Source: Diospyros lotus (Eukaryota; Streptophyta; Magnoliopsida; Ericales; Ebenaceae). Taken from it: a stretch of DNA of 64,000 nucleotides. The position numbers were made by a program, and so were the translations under genes. Location: assembly GCF_014633365.1 (NCBI RefSeq), contig NW_026267107.1, positions 1 to 64,000 on the forward strand, given 5' to 3'. Shown in pieces: positions 8,707 through 20,536 of the stretch. The stretch's first letter is position 1; the number at the start of each line of letters is the position of its first letter. The notes below the pieces were generated by a model, which was not told the DNA's origin, searched no databases, and saw nothing but the letters and a program-made list of their open reading frames with translations.

Positions 8707-11119
8707 TGTAATACCCAGGAAATTATTAAGAATATAAATGGTATATCATGAAGGGTACAATTGGAATCATAGAAAGAATAAGGCTATAGGACACACTATC
8801 GCAGTCTTAAGTGATCGAAATGACCCGAGGGAATACCCCGGACCCTAGATAGCCAAGGAAAATGGTATAGTATTGACAAGTGATACGAATTATGATTTTT
8901 AGTGATGAAAGAAATTGGATCAGGAATAGTTTTTGATACAGCTGTCGACCGGGCTGAGAAAATCGAATCGACGTAGGAGACATCTGAAAAGTTAACAGAG
9001 CATCTCAAGGACCAATATTTTATGTGTGGAACAATCCTTAAGCAATTTTGGGTTAAAACAAATGGATTTAAGGTCAAAATGATCGATCGGACCTAAGTGC
9101 AATTTTCTAAATTTACCCTAGAAAGGTCAAAACGGTCATTTTTCAAGAACTTCGAGGGTCAAATGAGATGTACTAAGCTTGTGGGACTTAGTGGTATATT
9201 TGGATAGTTCGGGGGCTCAAGGAAAGGGGCAAAAATGTCAATTGAAGAAATCAAGGGGTAAAAATGCAATTTAGTAAAAATTGAGCAGTGTGAACGCGAA
9301 TGAGGATTTCGGCCATCACAAATCGCCGCATGTGGAGGCCAAATCCAGTGATGGGACGGCCAAGGGCGACCTGGGGGAGGTAGTGACTAGTGCTGGGAGG
9401 CTTGAGGGCCAAGCTTTGGCCGGAGATTGGTCAAAAAATGGCAGATTTTTTGCTATAAAAGGGGGCCAAAACTTCAAGGATTTTCGCATCAAATTGATCA
9501 ATTTTGGGAGAGAATCAAAGGCAAGGGATAGAGGGTTTTTTCTCCTTGGTGTGTGGGCATCGTTTCTGGAGCATTTGGGAGGCAAAGAAGTGCGTTTGAT
9601 GGTTGTATGAAGCTCGACCAGAAAACCCTAGGTGGTCTGCCACTACGACCTGCAACTTCCCATTTGGGCCTCTTTTCGGTGGCCTTTCAGCCTGATATTG
9701 GTGCCTCTAGGATCGACTTGACGAGGGCTTGAAGTGGGTGCCCTCATATCTTCCATCGAACTCGTTGACGTTGGTTGGAAATCTGGGGAAGAAGGTGGTG
9801 CGTGCAGCCACGTGCCACACACCACCCCCACCCACGCACTAGGCGCGTGACAAGGGGTAATTTGGTGATTTCTCTTCCAGTATTTTTATTGATTTATTTT
9901 AGGATTTATCATATTTAATTATTTGAGAAAATATTCGAGGAGATAATTATTTTGGAATTATCAAGGTGGAAATTGGGAGAAAAATAGAGGAAATTATGGA
10001 AAATGAAGGAAAATGGATTTTAATGCTTCCTTAATTAAATATGGTGTTTAGGAAGTGTTGTGGCTCGAGGTTGAGTATAAGTTCAAGTGATTGCGATTTA
10101 ACACTCAAATCGAGGCATTGCACGAGGATAGAGGCATTCCGAAATACGTTCAAGGTGAGTAGTTTGACTCTAGTTTTACCCTTGTTTTGGATATGTCTTG
10201 GTATGAGTGTAGTGAGTTCAGGTGAGCAGTCTCACTAGAACTCGAGATGCTATGCTTATGCATTTTATTCATGTATTTATGGCATCATTTGCATATTGAT
10301 CATGTGGTATATTGCATCAACTATTTTTACTTGCAAAAGAGTCGGTGCATGGCGTGTGATTTTCATATCATCGGGGCATTGATTTTCGTGTTGTTGTTGG
10401 GTCCGTATGGGACGGGATGGGGTCTTCTTGAGAATGGGACAAGGTTAATCCTAGTGAACGAGTAACACAGTAAGGCACTCGAGAGATTAAGTATGTCGTG
10501 GCAAGGTCAACCCCAACAGTGTGTGGAATGGTTTTTCCACGGGAGGTTGAGTATGTCAGGGAGATTTCTCAAGTTAAACGTGTTGCATGTCGTTTTGTCT
10601 GTGTATGCCATGCTCGTATGTTTTTATGCATTGTGTAAACTGTTTCATGCCGTCACTTAGATGTTTTGTCATTTAACCTGGGTTATGCCCCTAGAACATT
10701 CAATGTTCTAGCCAGGGACTGTTGCGAGGGCAAAGACATGGCCGATTGAAGGTCAATGGTGCTTAGATTGATAGTCGTTGTAACCTTTTTGGGGTTGTAG
10801 TATGTATTTCAGCTTGTGTATGAATAGTTGTACGATAACGTTGTTATCATTTGGTCATTTGTATTATATATTTTGTTATGGAAATACTATATAAGAACCT
10901 CGATGTTTGATGTTAATGTATCCGCTGCGTTATGATATGTCTCGTTTAGTTGTTAAGATTACTGATCTTGTTAGTTAAACAAGCAATACTGGGGTTTTCG
11001 GGATTCGTTATCTGCATAAGAAGATTATTCTTGGAATCACCGCGCGTGATAAATTTGGAAAAAAAAAGATTCTCGGAAATACCCTTATAGTGACATTCCC
11101 GGTGAGGCAGGGTGTTACA
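8707..11119 (+). repeat. Left (5') LTR of the LARD-like element
   Basis: Starts TGTAATACCC and ends GGTGTTACA (2413 bp). A TATA box lies at 9454-9460. The stretch from about 9738 to 11007 has no counterpart in the right LTR. The first 1.0 kb and last 110 bp are closely similar to the right LTR. Confidence 0.9.
9454..9460 (+). promoter_or_regulatory. LTR TATA box
   Basis: GCTATAAAAGGGGGCC in the left LTR; the right LTR has ACTATAAAAGGGGGCC at 16115-16130. A conserved TATA box followed by G-rich DNA fits the U3/R promoter of this LTR family. Confidence 0.6.
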
Positions 11120-11121
11120 AT

Positions 11122-11133
11122 TGGTATCAGAGC
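11122..11133 (+). other. Primer-binding site (initiator-Met tRNA)
   Basis: TGGTATCAGAGC lies two bases after the left LTR. It is complementary to the 3' end of plant initiator methionine tRNA, the usual primer in plant LTR elements. Confidence 0.9.
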
Positions 11134-14100
11134 CCTAGGTTAAAACCCTAGAATGGTTAAGCTAGGTTGTTGAACTTAGCATGATTGGAACTGTTGAACG
11201 AGAACTTAGAACAGGGTTATGGATTCTAAGAAACATTCGGACATAGATGAAATGAGTATGGGAACACTAGGAATGTGAGATTTGAGGTGTTTAACTTGAA
11301 TATACTTTCAGTGACAACAGGAGATAGACAAATTCTATTCACATTTTGGACACATCAGTGGGAGGTGAGAAAGCCGGTAATAAGAGTCGTTGAAGGGACA
11401 TAAATATAGGATCAACAAAACGTTAGAAGAATGAGTATATTGGTGATTTTGGTACAACTTGAAGCATAGTACAAAATCTCATTTGGAAGAATTATAGTAA
11501 ATCGTTTTAGTATCTCCTGATTGGGACGTGTTAACAATGGTGAAGTCGAGCCCTGACAAGGTAAGTAAAACGATTGAGATTATTAGGAGAACTTGTCGAA
11601 GGGCATGGGAAAGAGAGATGGTTGGAAGATCTTAAAGTTAAGTTAGATATCTGAAGTGGGGACCTAAGAGGAACAGATTTAGTTCAGACCAATTAGAGGA
11701 AATCTCAAATGGAGACTTAGAGGAAAGAGAATTAGAGATTTGGGGGTTCGTCGGTTGAGGTATTTGAGATTATTAATTGGAGAAGACTAGACCTTACTAA
11801 GTGATAGAACGTTGGATTGGGAAGTTAATATCCAACGATACGGTTCGAACGTAAGGTTGGTTCAATAACCATAATTGAGGATCCATGAGATTTAGAAATT
11901 ATAAATTGGAGATCATTAGGAAAAATCCTCTTCGCTGAATATGGGGATATCTGGTGGTTATTAAGAATGAGCGAGTTGTTGATGGTTCCATAATTGCTCC
12001 TAGGAATAGAATTTGAGGGTTTTAAGAATCTGAAACTGTTGATGGGGATATTGAGATAAAAGATCTAAAATCAATGACAAAGGAAATAAGGAAAGATTAC
12101 CAAAAGGAAACGATATGTGTTGGTTTCATAGGTTATTCCAGGGTAAGGAGGATCAGGATGTAGCCTTGAGTCTTATGGAAGTTTTAATAGAGGAATAGAT
12201 GTATCGAGGAAATTAATCTAGGATCAGACAAGGAAATCAAATCAGGATTAATTAAGGATCGAATTCTTGTTTGAGGTGTTCTAGAAGTTTTTCTCGGTAG
12301 TAGTTGGCTTGAATGAAATGCTCTAGGTAATAGTGACAATTTTCCTTCTGAGTAAAATCTAGGAGATTAGACGGATTTTGGAATTTCGAATAGTGGCTAC
12401 TAGACAAAGAGGGAATGACTATAAGTTGGCTATAGTTAGGGTCAAGTTGCGATTAAAGATATTAAGATATCAAACGGGAAGTTCATATATTTTGAAGATT
12501 AGAATTTTTCCTTGGAAATTTGAAAGAATCTTTTGGCTTATAAAGGATTTGCAAAATGAAACCTTACTTGATGATCTAGAGATTGTAAGGAACAACGATA
12601 GATTAAAGATTCGTGATTTAGGACGAACCTTGGAAATTAGAAAATTTTGGGATAAGAAAAGTACGAATTTGACTTTGATGTTTCTATAGGAAATTTACGC
12701 GTATTGTATACACTTGGGGATAAAAAGATATTTCAACTTATGGAGACAATACTATTTTAAGCTTGAAATGACCCTAGTCGATTTAGGAAGGTTCAAACTC
12801 AGAGGAAAATAATTAGCAAGGTGTGCGGTAGCAGGATCAAAATTATACGCACAAAAGGTCGTATGAAAGATAAGTTCTTATAAGCCATGTAGTTAGCATG
12901 AGAATTGTCAAGGACCAAGAGGTAATCATAAAAATCTTGGCTTGAGTTTTAAGGCACCGAACAATGAGATAAGAATTGCTAAAGCTTGATTAAGCTCGTA
13001 AAGATATCCTGGGATATGATTAGACCTTAACAAGTTGAAGATGATCCTAATGGATTCAGAGAGAGAAACGGAATTGGTGAATCAAATAGTGAGGTATCAA
13101 GTTGAAACAGGATGTTAGAAACATATACAGGAGGGCAAAGCTTTTAGAACTAGATTAGTGATAGACAGAGCACATGATTGTGACATAAGTAGTATAACTT
13201 TCCGATACGATAGTAGTGCTGGATGGATTTCAAATAATTTTGGAGGAAATGACTATTGCGCCTATAATGGTGACCACAAGGAAGTAAGGTTCCATGATAA
13301 GTTGGAAACGAAAGGAGATTAAACATGAGGTACTGGGAATGGTTAGGACAAGGATGCATCACTCAATTGAGTAATATTTTCAGAAAGGAAAATTGAGGAA
13401 TCCAAGAGATCATGGATTTGGACTAGTACTAATAAGAACCACTATAGCTCACGGAAATGGAACAAGGAGTTCTAACGTAGTGATAACACCATCGGTGTTT
13501 GGTCTGTAACAATGGATCTGAGCCTAGGGACCAAGGCAGAGGACTGGTGGTTGGCTCGCGGTTTGGGGTGTGATACCTATGAGTCGGAGTAACACAATGA
13601 ACTGTGGAGACGGTCAGGTGCCAAAGTTTGGGCAACACTAAGGATGTTATGTATGGTTTAGAGTCTAGGTTCCAAAGGATCGGAGCATCATGGCAGGATC
13701 CCTAATCATTATGGAAAGGGGTAAAAGCTTGGAAGGTGACCTAAGCGGGATAATTGCTATGTGGATTACGATAGTCGATAGATAGAAGAAAGTTGAGCGA
13801 TGAAATAATGTTTAGTGAGCTGTTAACAGAGATTTGTGAAAGATTCTTCTAGGATAATTGCATCCACGACAGAAATTCGTGAAATTAAGGTTACTAAGAA
13901 GTGATGAGTGCGCTCGGGAAATTCAGGAGTTGTGGTGAAATAGTAATTGTGTTCATAGGTCGAGGCAGGTCATAACCAGGGATGGAATGAACCCTAATAC
14001 AGGTGTGTGTTACGAACTTGTGTAGGAAAAAGTGTTTCCCGGATGTGGCATTTGGAAGAAATTTAACTCTAGTTATTGACTTAACTTTTAGTTTCGTATG

Positions 14101-14942
14101 TCTATTAATACGCATCCCAGAAATTGTGAGCAATTGACTCCGATTAAATTTTTAAATCTTATCTTTGGTGATATAAAAAGGTTAGAGCAATAGTAGGTAT
14201 ATCTTGGTACTCTCAAGAACATGAGTTGATCTTTAGAATGGGACGAAAATTAACATAAAGATGTAGTAAGTTATAAGTAGATAAGGAAACGAAAGTGTTG
14301 CTCTTTCCAAGAAACATGTTATGATTTAAGAAAACATGTAATGAGTTACTAAAGGAAAATGAGAGTTTCTAGTTCCACTATGGAAATTTTATTTGGGTAG
14401 CAAGACAGTAGGCTAGGCTATTAAAGTTATGCTAGGTGTTGCTAAAAACCTGGTAAGAATCAAAAGTTGTTTAATAAGGTTTTCATTTAAGGAAGTAGTG
14501 TGGAAAGTAGATCACCTAAAAAGGAATAAGATTATATCTATTCCAAGAATCGAGGATAATAGGGATCTTGTTTAACTCAATAGGGAAACTATTTCTCATG
14601 TGGAAGAATATGGAAAGCACCGTTTAGTTGAAATAGAGCACTTAGCGGTACTAAGTTGAGGAGCCACAAATGATGGATGTGTATAAATATGGAATGTTGT
14701 CGATAAATTGAAACGACACGAGAGTTCTGTGTTGAGACAAATTGATCTGATTGATGGATAGTGTTCGGAAGAGAAATAGTAACATGTCAGAATATTAGGT
14801 TGCTGTAAGAGAAATTGTGTTTTTTGAGAGACATAAATGGATAATTTGCATAACCAGCTGTAAGAGGCTAAGAAATTATCTTTAAAGTTAATATGCAACC
14901 AAGGTATTGATAATTGAGAAAGATACGTTGAGTTCGTTCAAA

Positions 14943-15070
14943 TCATGGCAACTGGGTAAGTTCAATGTTATCAATTTCTGTGCAATCATGGCAGCTGGGT
15001 AAGTTCAATGTTATCAATTTCTGTGCAAACATGGTAGCCAAGTTAGTTCAATCTTTGCATGATCATGACA
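14943..15070. repeat. Tandem repeat, about 43-bp unit, in the LARD-like interior
   Basis: Two nearly identical units (catggcAgctgggtaagttc.., then tatcaatttctgtgcaa) and a third decayed copy. A local slippage product with no apparent coding role. Confidence 0.75.
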
Positions 15071-15356
15071 TATGCATTAAAATATTGAGAGAATTATTAG
15101 TCAAATAAAATGAGTTTTTAGGACACGATTAGAAGTGATATTAGGTTTTGGGAGCTGCGTAACTGCCTGTTTAGAGCTATAACGGGATATTCTGAAAAAT
15201 AAGTAAGATGCTTGGTAAGCATGAATCGTGTTAGGATGTAAGTTATGAATGATTGCTAAGAATTAGGAATGGTATTTAGGACTTTACAATTGGAAGTCAT
15301 TAGCAATAGCAGTGATACAATTATCACGGACCAAATTTCGAGGACCAAATTTATTT

Positions 15357-15369
15357 AAGGGGGAGAGAA
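15357..15369 (+). other. Polypurine tract
   Basis: AAGGGGGAGAGAA sits directly against the right LTR start (TGTAATACCC at 15370). This is the expected plus-strand priming site. Confidence 0.9.
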
Positions 15370-16512
15370 TGTAATACCCAGGAAATTATTAAGAATATAA
15401 ATGGTATTTGATGAAGGGTACAATTGGAATCATCAACAGAATAAGGCTATAAGACACACTATCGCAGTCTAAAGTGATCGAAATGACCCGAGGGAATACC
15501 CCAAACCCTAGATAGCCAAGGAAAATGGTATAATATTGACAAGTGATACGAATTATGATTTTTAGTGATGAGAAAAATTGGATCGGGAACAGTTTTCAGT
15601 ACAGCTGTCGATCGGGCTGAGAAAATTGAATCGACGTAGGAGACGTCTGAAAAGTTAACAGAGCATGTCAAGGACCAATATTTTATGTGTAGAATAACCC
15701 TTAAGCAATTTCGGGTTAAAACGAATGGATTTAAGGTCAAAACAATCGGTCAGGCTTAAGTGTAATTTTCTAAATTTGCCCGAGGGAGGTCAAAACGGTA
15801 ATTTTTCAAGAATTTTGAGGGTCGAATGAGATGTACTAAGGTTGTGGGACTTAGTGGTATATTTGGATAGTTCGGGGGCTCAAGAAAAGGGGCAGAAATG
15901 TCAATTGAAGAAATTAGGGGGTGAAAATGCAATTTAGAAAAAATTGAGCAGTGTGAACACGAAGGAGGATTTTAGCCGCCGCAAATCGCCGCACGTGGAG
16001 GCCAAATCCAGTGATGGGATAACCAAGGGCGACCTGGGGGAGGTAGTGATCGGTGCTAGGAGGCTTGGGGGCCAAGCTTTGGTCGAAGATTGGTCGAAAA
16101 GCGGCCGGTTTTTTACTATAAAAGGGGGCCAAAACTTCAAGGATTTTTGCGTCAAATTGATCGATTTTGGGAGAGAATCGAAGGCAAGGGATAGAGGATT
16201 TTTTCTCCTTGGTGTGTGGGCATCGTTTCTAGAGGGCAAAGAAGTGCGTTTGATGGCTGTATGAAGCTCGGCCGGAAAACCCTAGGCTGTCCGCCACCGC
16301 GACCTACAACTGCCCATTTGGGCCTCTTTCCGGTGGCCTTTCAGCCTAATATCAGTGCCTCTAGGATCGACTTAACGAGGGCTTGAAGAGGCTTTCAATC
16401 TTATCTGCATGAGAAGATTATTCTTGGAATCACCGCACATGATGAATTTGGAAAAAAAAAGATTCCCAAAAATACCATTATAGTGACACGCCCGACGAGG
16501 CGGGGTGTTACA
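15370..16512 (+). repeat. Right (3') LTR of the LARD-like element, internally deleted
   Basis: 1143 bp, from TGTAATACCC to GGTGTTACA, followed by ACGAC. It matches the left LTR up to about 16388, then jumps to its last 110 bp ('ttatctgcatgagaagatt'), losing about 1.27 kb relative to the left copy. About a dozen bases at the join have no obvious source. Confidence 0.88.
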
Positions 16513-17849
16513 ACGACCCCTATGCAATATACTCATTAAGATTCCATGAGGGTTACCTTACTTAGTGAAGTCTAACCTGGATTCCACATGGTGGTCAAGT
16601 TTGAGATCAACCACCGATGAAGGATTGAAAGCATAGGATGCTCAAGCTCATACAATACTGGGAAGCTAGAATGAATTAAGTGTTCACTTCCCTAGCTTAA
16701 TCTCGCCTATATTCCACCTCAAACTAATCCAAGGTCTAGGCCTTCCTACCAAGGAGACACCCCATAACAAAGTTGAGAAACGCTCTGCCAAGACACTTTT
16801 TATGGTTATGGCCCCTGTGTGAGCTACTCATTGAAAATCCATAAAGGTTACCTTACCCAATAAAGGCTAACTTGGATTCTACATGGTGGTGGGTTTGAGA
16901 CCAAAATTTGGTGAGGAACCAAAGCATGGGCTATAAACCCTAGTCCTGGATAGCACTCAAACCTCACAGCTCCTTATCTAACCATGGTTCTAACCATCCT
17001 CACAACTAATTCATGAGGTTCACTTACTCTAACCCGAGAGGTGTTCTTTGAAAACATTATTTGCCATTGCATACTTTTCTCAAATATTTACACGATACAA
17101 TGCTTATTATATGCAAGCATGTCTAACAATTTTATGTTCAAGAAAAGCCAACCACCCCCCACTCCTAAATTGGGAAGCCAAAATTTTTTAAGAGCAGTGA
17201 TGTTAGTAAAGCTCAAGCACATCATTTGAGGCAATCACAAGCATCCATATCATGATTCGATGTAAGGCATCATCCATTAACATTACCTTTACATTTTTTA
17301 CCCTAACATTTATGGTTAGCAGGTTTTGGAAGACCTGCCTAATCTACAAGTGACTAGGTACCATTGTCTCTCTTCATATTTTATGCTATTAACTTTCTTA
17401 TCAAGATACTTACACTTCTATGCATACAAAAGGGGATCAAGCATCCACACAATCCAACTTAATTCACACACAATAAGAATGGAAATCACATTTACCAAAT
17501 CCCCATTTCATTCATAAGAATCAATCACATTTAAAATGCATGAAATGAGCGACAAAAATACATAGCAAAAAGCCAAAAGTTGCACCAAAAATGCTTAAGT
17601 TGCTAGCAACTAAAGGGACAATTAAAATCTATGGTATGAACCTCAAGTTGGTCCCTAATTTGGCCTTCTCTAAGATCATTCGAGCTGGGGAGTCGATGTC
17701 CCTTAAAGCATTGATGAAATCTAGCTCCTATGTCATGTTTGTCTCCTGCATATGTGGACTTCATGGCCCTGCTAAGTTAGCCAAGTCGTCCTTCTAACCA
17801 GATTTTAGGAACTCTGTTGGAAAGTGTGAATCAGGATCACCGTACTCTC
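16513..17849. other. Repeat-derived non-coding DNA right of the LARD-like element
   Basis: Two imperfect copies of an approximately 300-bp unit occur: 'actcattaagattccatgagggttacctta' text at about 16535 and its partner at about 16830. Each is followed by an 'acatggtggt' block. It also holds the 'caccccat..aaagttgag' block seen left of the insertion. Probably LTR or leader sequence of an old Tat-type gypsy element. Nothing else recognised. Confidence 0.45.
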
Positions 17850-19260
17850 GCTAATCTGGGACCTCTATCACAAAGAGCTTGTTTGTATATGCCAACTTAG
17901 GGAATGACTCCCCGAGATGCTTCTTTTCTAACACGCTTTGGGCTAGATAAAATCCATATTTCATAAAGCCCAAATGTACTTTTCTTTCCTTATAAAGCAA
18001 TCCTTGGAGAGTTGATATGCTCTCATGGTCTCTCAACGTATAACCGTCACATCCACCCTCTCTAACCTTTGCTCGGCCTCATTCACCCTTCTTTGTAAGT
18101 CTTGGTTCTCACTGCGAGCTTGTTCTAGTTCTTCCACCAACTAAGCGCATCATTGGACAAAGGAGGCACGTTTTTCCATCAAAGTTGCATTGGAAGTTTA
18201 AGCGGCCTCTATTATTTTTCATTACACTTTCTTTTCCCTTAACAACTCATTCTCGTGCTTTATTTTCTGATACTCACTCTTGAGTGAGCAATTCCTTATT
18301 CTTACCTTTTCAACTTCAACCTCGAGGCCTTGGGCCTTCCCTTCAAGCCAATGGCATTCTTGTTTCCAACGCATGGTCTAGTTAATTCTCCGTCAAGTGT
18401 AAGCTTGAGCCTATGAGAGACATGTACAATTGTTGGCATTAGCAATTACCATCTTCTTGGTGCCTTGCAAAACGATAAATTGTAATATGATTAGAGCCCA
18501 CAGAAATTCAAGCCATGACTTGTCATAAATTAAAAGGCTCACCTCAATGATTAATCATTTTGCAATGTCTATATCCTTTGAGGTGTTCCTTGAGAAGTCC
18601 CGTTTGTCTCGAGGTAAGACCGTTGAGTACCTTACCCTCGACCTTGGGTTCTATGACAGTATCAGTGTCCAATAACCCGAGGAAGATTCTAAAATCTTCT
18701 CCCTCAATTGGTGGTATGGAAAGTGAATCTCGCCTTCGTGTATTGGGGGAAGTTTTAGAAAGAGGGGTTGCTGGGAAGGTATCTCAAAATCTAACATCTT
18801 CCTCATCTCTTGATGTAGCTGCTTTGGACTAGTATCACAACCAACATTGAGCCACTTGCAATTATCATCCTCCACAATCGAGGGAGCGCTCACCTTACTG
18901 CAACTGCTGTCACCTGAAAAGCTTCTGAAAAGAAGGCATCAAGCTGGGAAGTAGAAGGAATTTCCCTTGCCAATGCCCGAAGACATAGTGGCCTATTGGA
19001 CAATTGAATTAGTGGCACAGTTGGACTAGTGGTGTCTCGGTTGAAAGGCCAGCCCCACCTTGGGCATCGATTCTTACCCTCTTACTTCTCTTAATCAAGA
19101 AGACTTTGGCTTCCCCTTGGCTTTTAGTAGCCTCTCGTTGCGAGACTTATTCCCATTGTTGCTATTGCTATTGTTGTCGAAGCTGTTGTTCCCACTATTC
19201 CCGTTCAAAGGCTTCCTAAACTAACTTCTCTTTTTTTGCCAGCTTGGCTTGTGCCATGGC
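17850..19260 (-). pseudogene. Tat-type gag-like protein remnant
   Basis: On the minus strand an ATG near 19257 opens MAQAKLAKKEKL followed by a Gln-rich run, then stops and shifts. Further on are a charged heptad-like coiled coil (around 18300-18100, ENELLREKK) and a C-terminal block at 17851-18036 (FMKYGFYLAQSVLEKK). This order (basic start, linker, coiled coil, aromatic block) is reminiscent of gag-like proteins of Tat gypsy elements annotated as putative plant transposon proteins. Many stops break it. Family identity is inferred from layout and confidence is low; that it is a decayed coding region is more secure. Confidence 0.4.
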
Positions 19261-19570
19261 GCTAAATTGATTAATTTCTGTAAATACAAAAATAGAGCCC
19301 CATTTGTGCTCACATATAAGAAAAAAGAAAATGTAAGCAATAATGAAGTTTAATGGTAAAAGTAGAAAAGAAAAAGGAAAGAGGAAATGTGAGCACCCTC
19401 AGGGGCTGCCTTATCATCGCTCTCCTCCTCTTTCTCTTCATCTTTCTCATTTTCTCCATCTTCTTCATCATCGTCGTCATCTTCCTCCTTTTCTTCTTAA
19501 GGAGCGGCCTCCCTGGGTGTCACCGAGTGTGAAGGCCCCTCTTCATCTTTCCTTATGAGCCAACTAGTGC
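19261..19570. other. Spacer with purine/pyrimidine-rich low-complexity DNA
   Basis: A GA-rich then CTT-rich tract (19360-19500) that produces a short spurious frame. No feature recognised. It ends at the left target duplication of the hAT-like element. Confidence 0.4.
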
Positions 19571-19578
19571 CTTTTTAA
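19571..19578. repeat. 8-bp target site duplication, left copy (hAT-like MITE)
   Basis: CTTTTTAA here and CTCTTTAA at 20491-20498, one mismatch. Confidence 0.8.
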
Positions 19579-20490
19579 TATGGGTGTTCAAAAAAACCGA
19601 TGGACCGCGAAAACTGCCCGCACCTAACCAGATAGCACCGAACTACACGATTTTTTTAAAGAGGCGGTTCGATGCGGTTTGGAAAACCTCCAAACTGCGG
19701 TTTCGTAGTTTGAAGGTTGGCGGTTCAGTTTGAAACCGAACCGCCCGATTATACTTTAATTATATTAAAATATATATATAATATAAAATATAAATTATAA
19801 AATGAGAAACGCGGCAAGGGAGGGGGTTGTTTAAGCCACTAACCCTAATTCCCCAAATCACTTCTCTCTCCCCCTCTTTGTCTCTCCCTCTCTTCCTCTG
19901 TCGGCGTCGATGACGCACCCCTTATCGCACCAAGTTTCTCACCAACAGACCCATGCCCCCGCCGGCCGCCGCTGCCACGCACCTAGCCCTGACTCACCCG
20001 CCGCACCCAGACACCGACCGAGGCGAGAGCGACGAAGCTTGCTACGAATCAACCCATCCTCTCGCCGGCCGCTACTGCCACGCACATGGACCTGACCCAC
20101 CCGCCGCACCCAGACATTGACCAAAGCGAGAGAGACGAAGCTTACGACGAACCGACCCCCGCCATCTGTCGCACTAGACCAGCTCACGGCGCCATTTCGA
20201 TCAAGGTACTGCAATATCCTGACTAAAATAAGATGGGTTCGAAGCTTTTATTATTTGGAGTAAATCTTAGTCGATGAGCGTGTGTGGAAGTTTAGTGATG
20301 GTGAACTAGATTGAGAGTTGTTGCATTTCCAGCAAACCGCAGAAATCGAACCGCACCGCATCGCAATCTGCGGTGCGGTTTCTCCTCACCAAGTCAGACC
20401 AGTCAATTTGCTTATAGGTGCAAACCGCATGTGCGGTTCAGCGAATTTTCTTGGCCCAAAACCGATCAGACTGAACCGTGTACACCCCTA
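19579..20490. mobile_element. Non-autonomous hAT element, 912 bp
   Basis: Termini are TATGGGTGTTCA and, at the right, TGTACACCCCTA, an imperfect inverted repeat of the TAGGGGTGTNCA type common in plant hATs. Eight-base flanks match at seven positions. Subterminal zones (19600-19750 and 20330-20470) are packed with GCGGTTC/GAACCGC and AAACCGC motifs in both directions. The middle is GC-rich (about 19905-20200) and contains a duplicated unit of about 100 bp, but no transposase motif. It needs a transposase from elsewhere. It is distinct from the 1523-4700 hAT by terminus and subterminal motif. Confidence 0.85.
19960..20165. repeat. Direct duplication of about 100 bp inside the MITE
   Basis: Two units share 'gccggccgc..ctgccacgcac', then 'cacccgccgcacccagaca', then 'gacgaagctt'. 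GC content is far above the surroundings, as in a 5' UTR or first exon of the parental element or a captured gene. Confidence 0.75.
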
Positions 20491-20531
20491 CTCTTTAATG
20501 ATCGTCTGTCAAGTGATCTAATAAGGTGATT

Positions 20532-20536
20532 GGCCC
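20532..20536. repeat. 5-bp target site duplication (solo LTR 20537-22889)
   Basis: GGCCC here, AGCCC at 22890-22894. Confidence 0.65.

Larger units (their letters stand above)
8707..16512 (+). mobile_element. Non-autonomous Ty3/gypsy element (LARD-like), 7.8 kb
   Basis: A complete LTR retrotransposon frame: left LTR 8707-11119, PBS 11122-11133, polypurine tract 15357-15369, right LTR 15370-16512, TSD GCGAC/ACGAC. LTR termini are TGTAATACCC and GGTGTTACA. The sequence before the right LTR (TTTCGAGGACCAAATT, then AAGGGGGAGAGAA) is the layout known from Tekay/Del chromoviruses. The 4.25 kb interior has stops in all frames and no gag, RT or integrase motif that I can recognise; the longest plus-strand frame (12378-12689) looks like chance. 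It would depend on proteins from an autonomous relative. It may instead be a very decayed autonomous element. Confidence 0.88.

Noticed and set aside
8796..9077. Minus-strand 93-residue frame, repeated at 15459-15740
   Set aside because: It recurs because it lies in both LTRs of one element. It has no known motif and lies in the non-coding 5' part of the LTR.
9281..9610. 109-residue frame, with a 106-residue partner at 15944-16264
   Set aside because: Also duplicated by the LTRs and spanning the TATA box. Translation is improbable.
12378..12689. 103-residue frame in the LARD-like interior
   Set aside because: No similarity to gag, RT, RNase H or integrase that I can see, and stops surround it. 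Could be a decayed piece, but not supportable.
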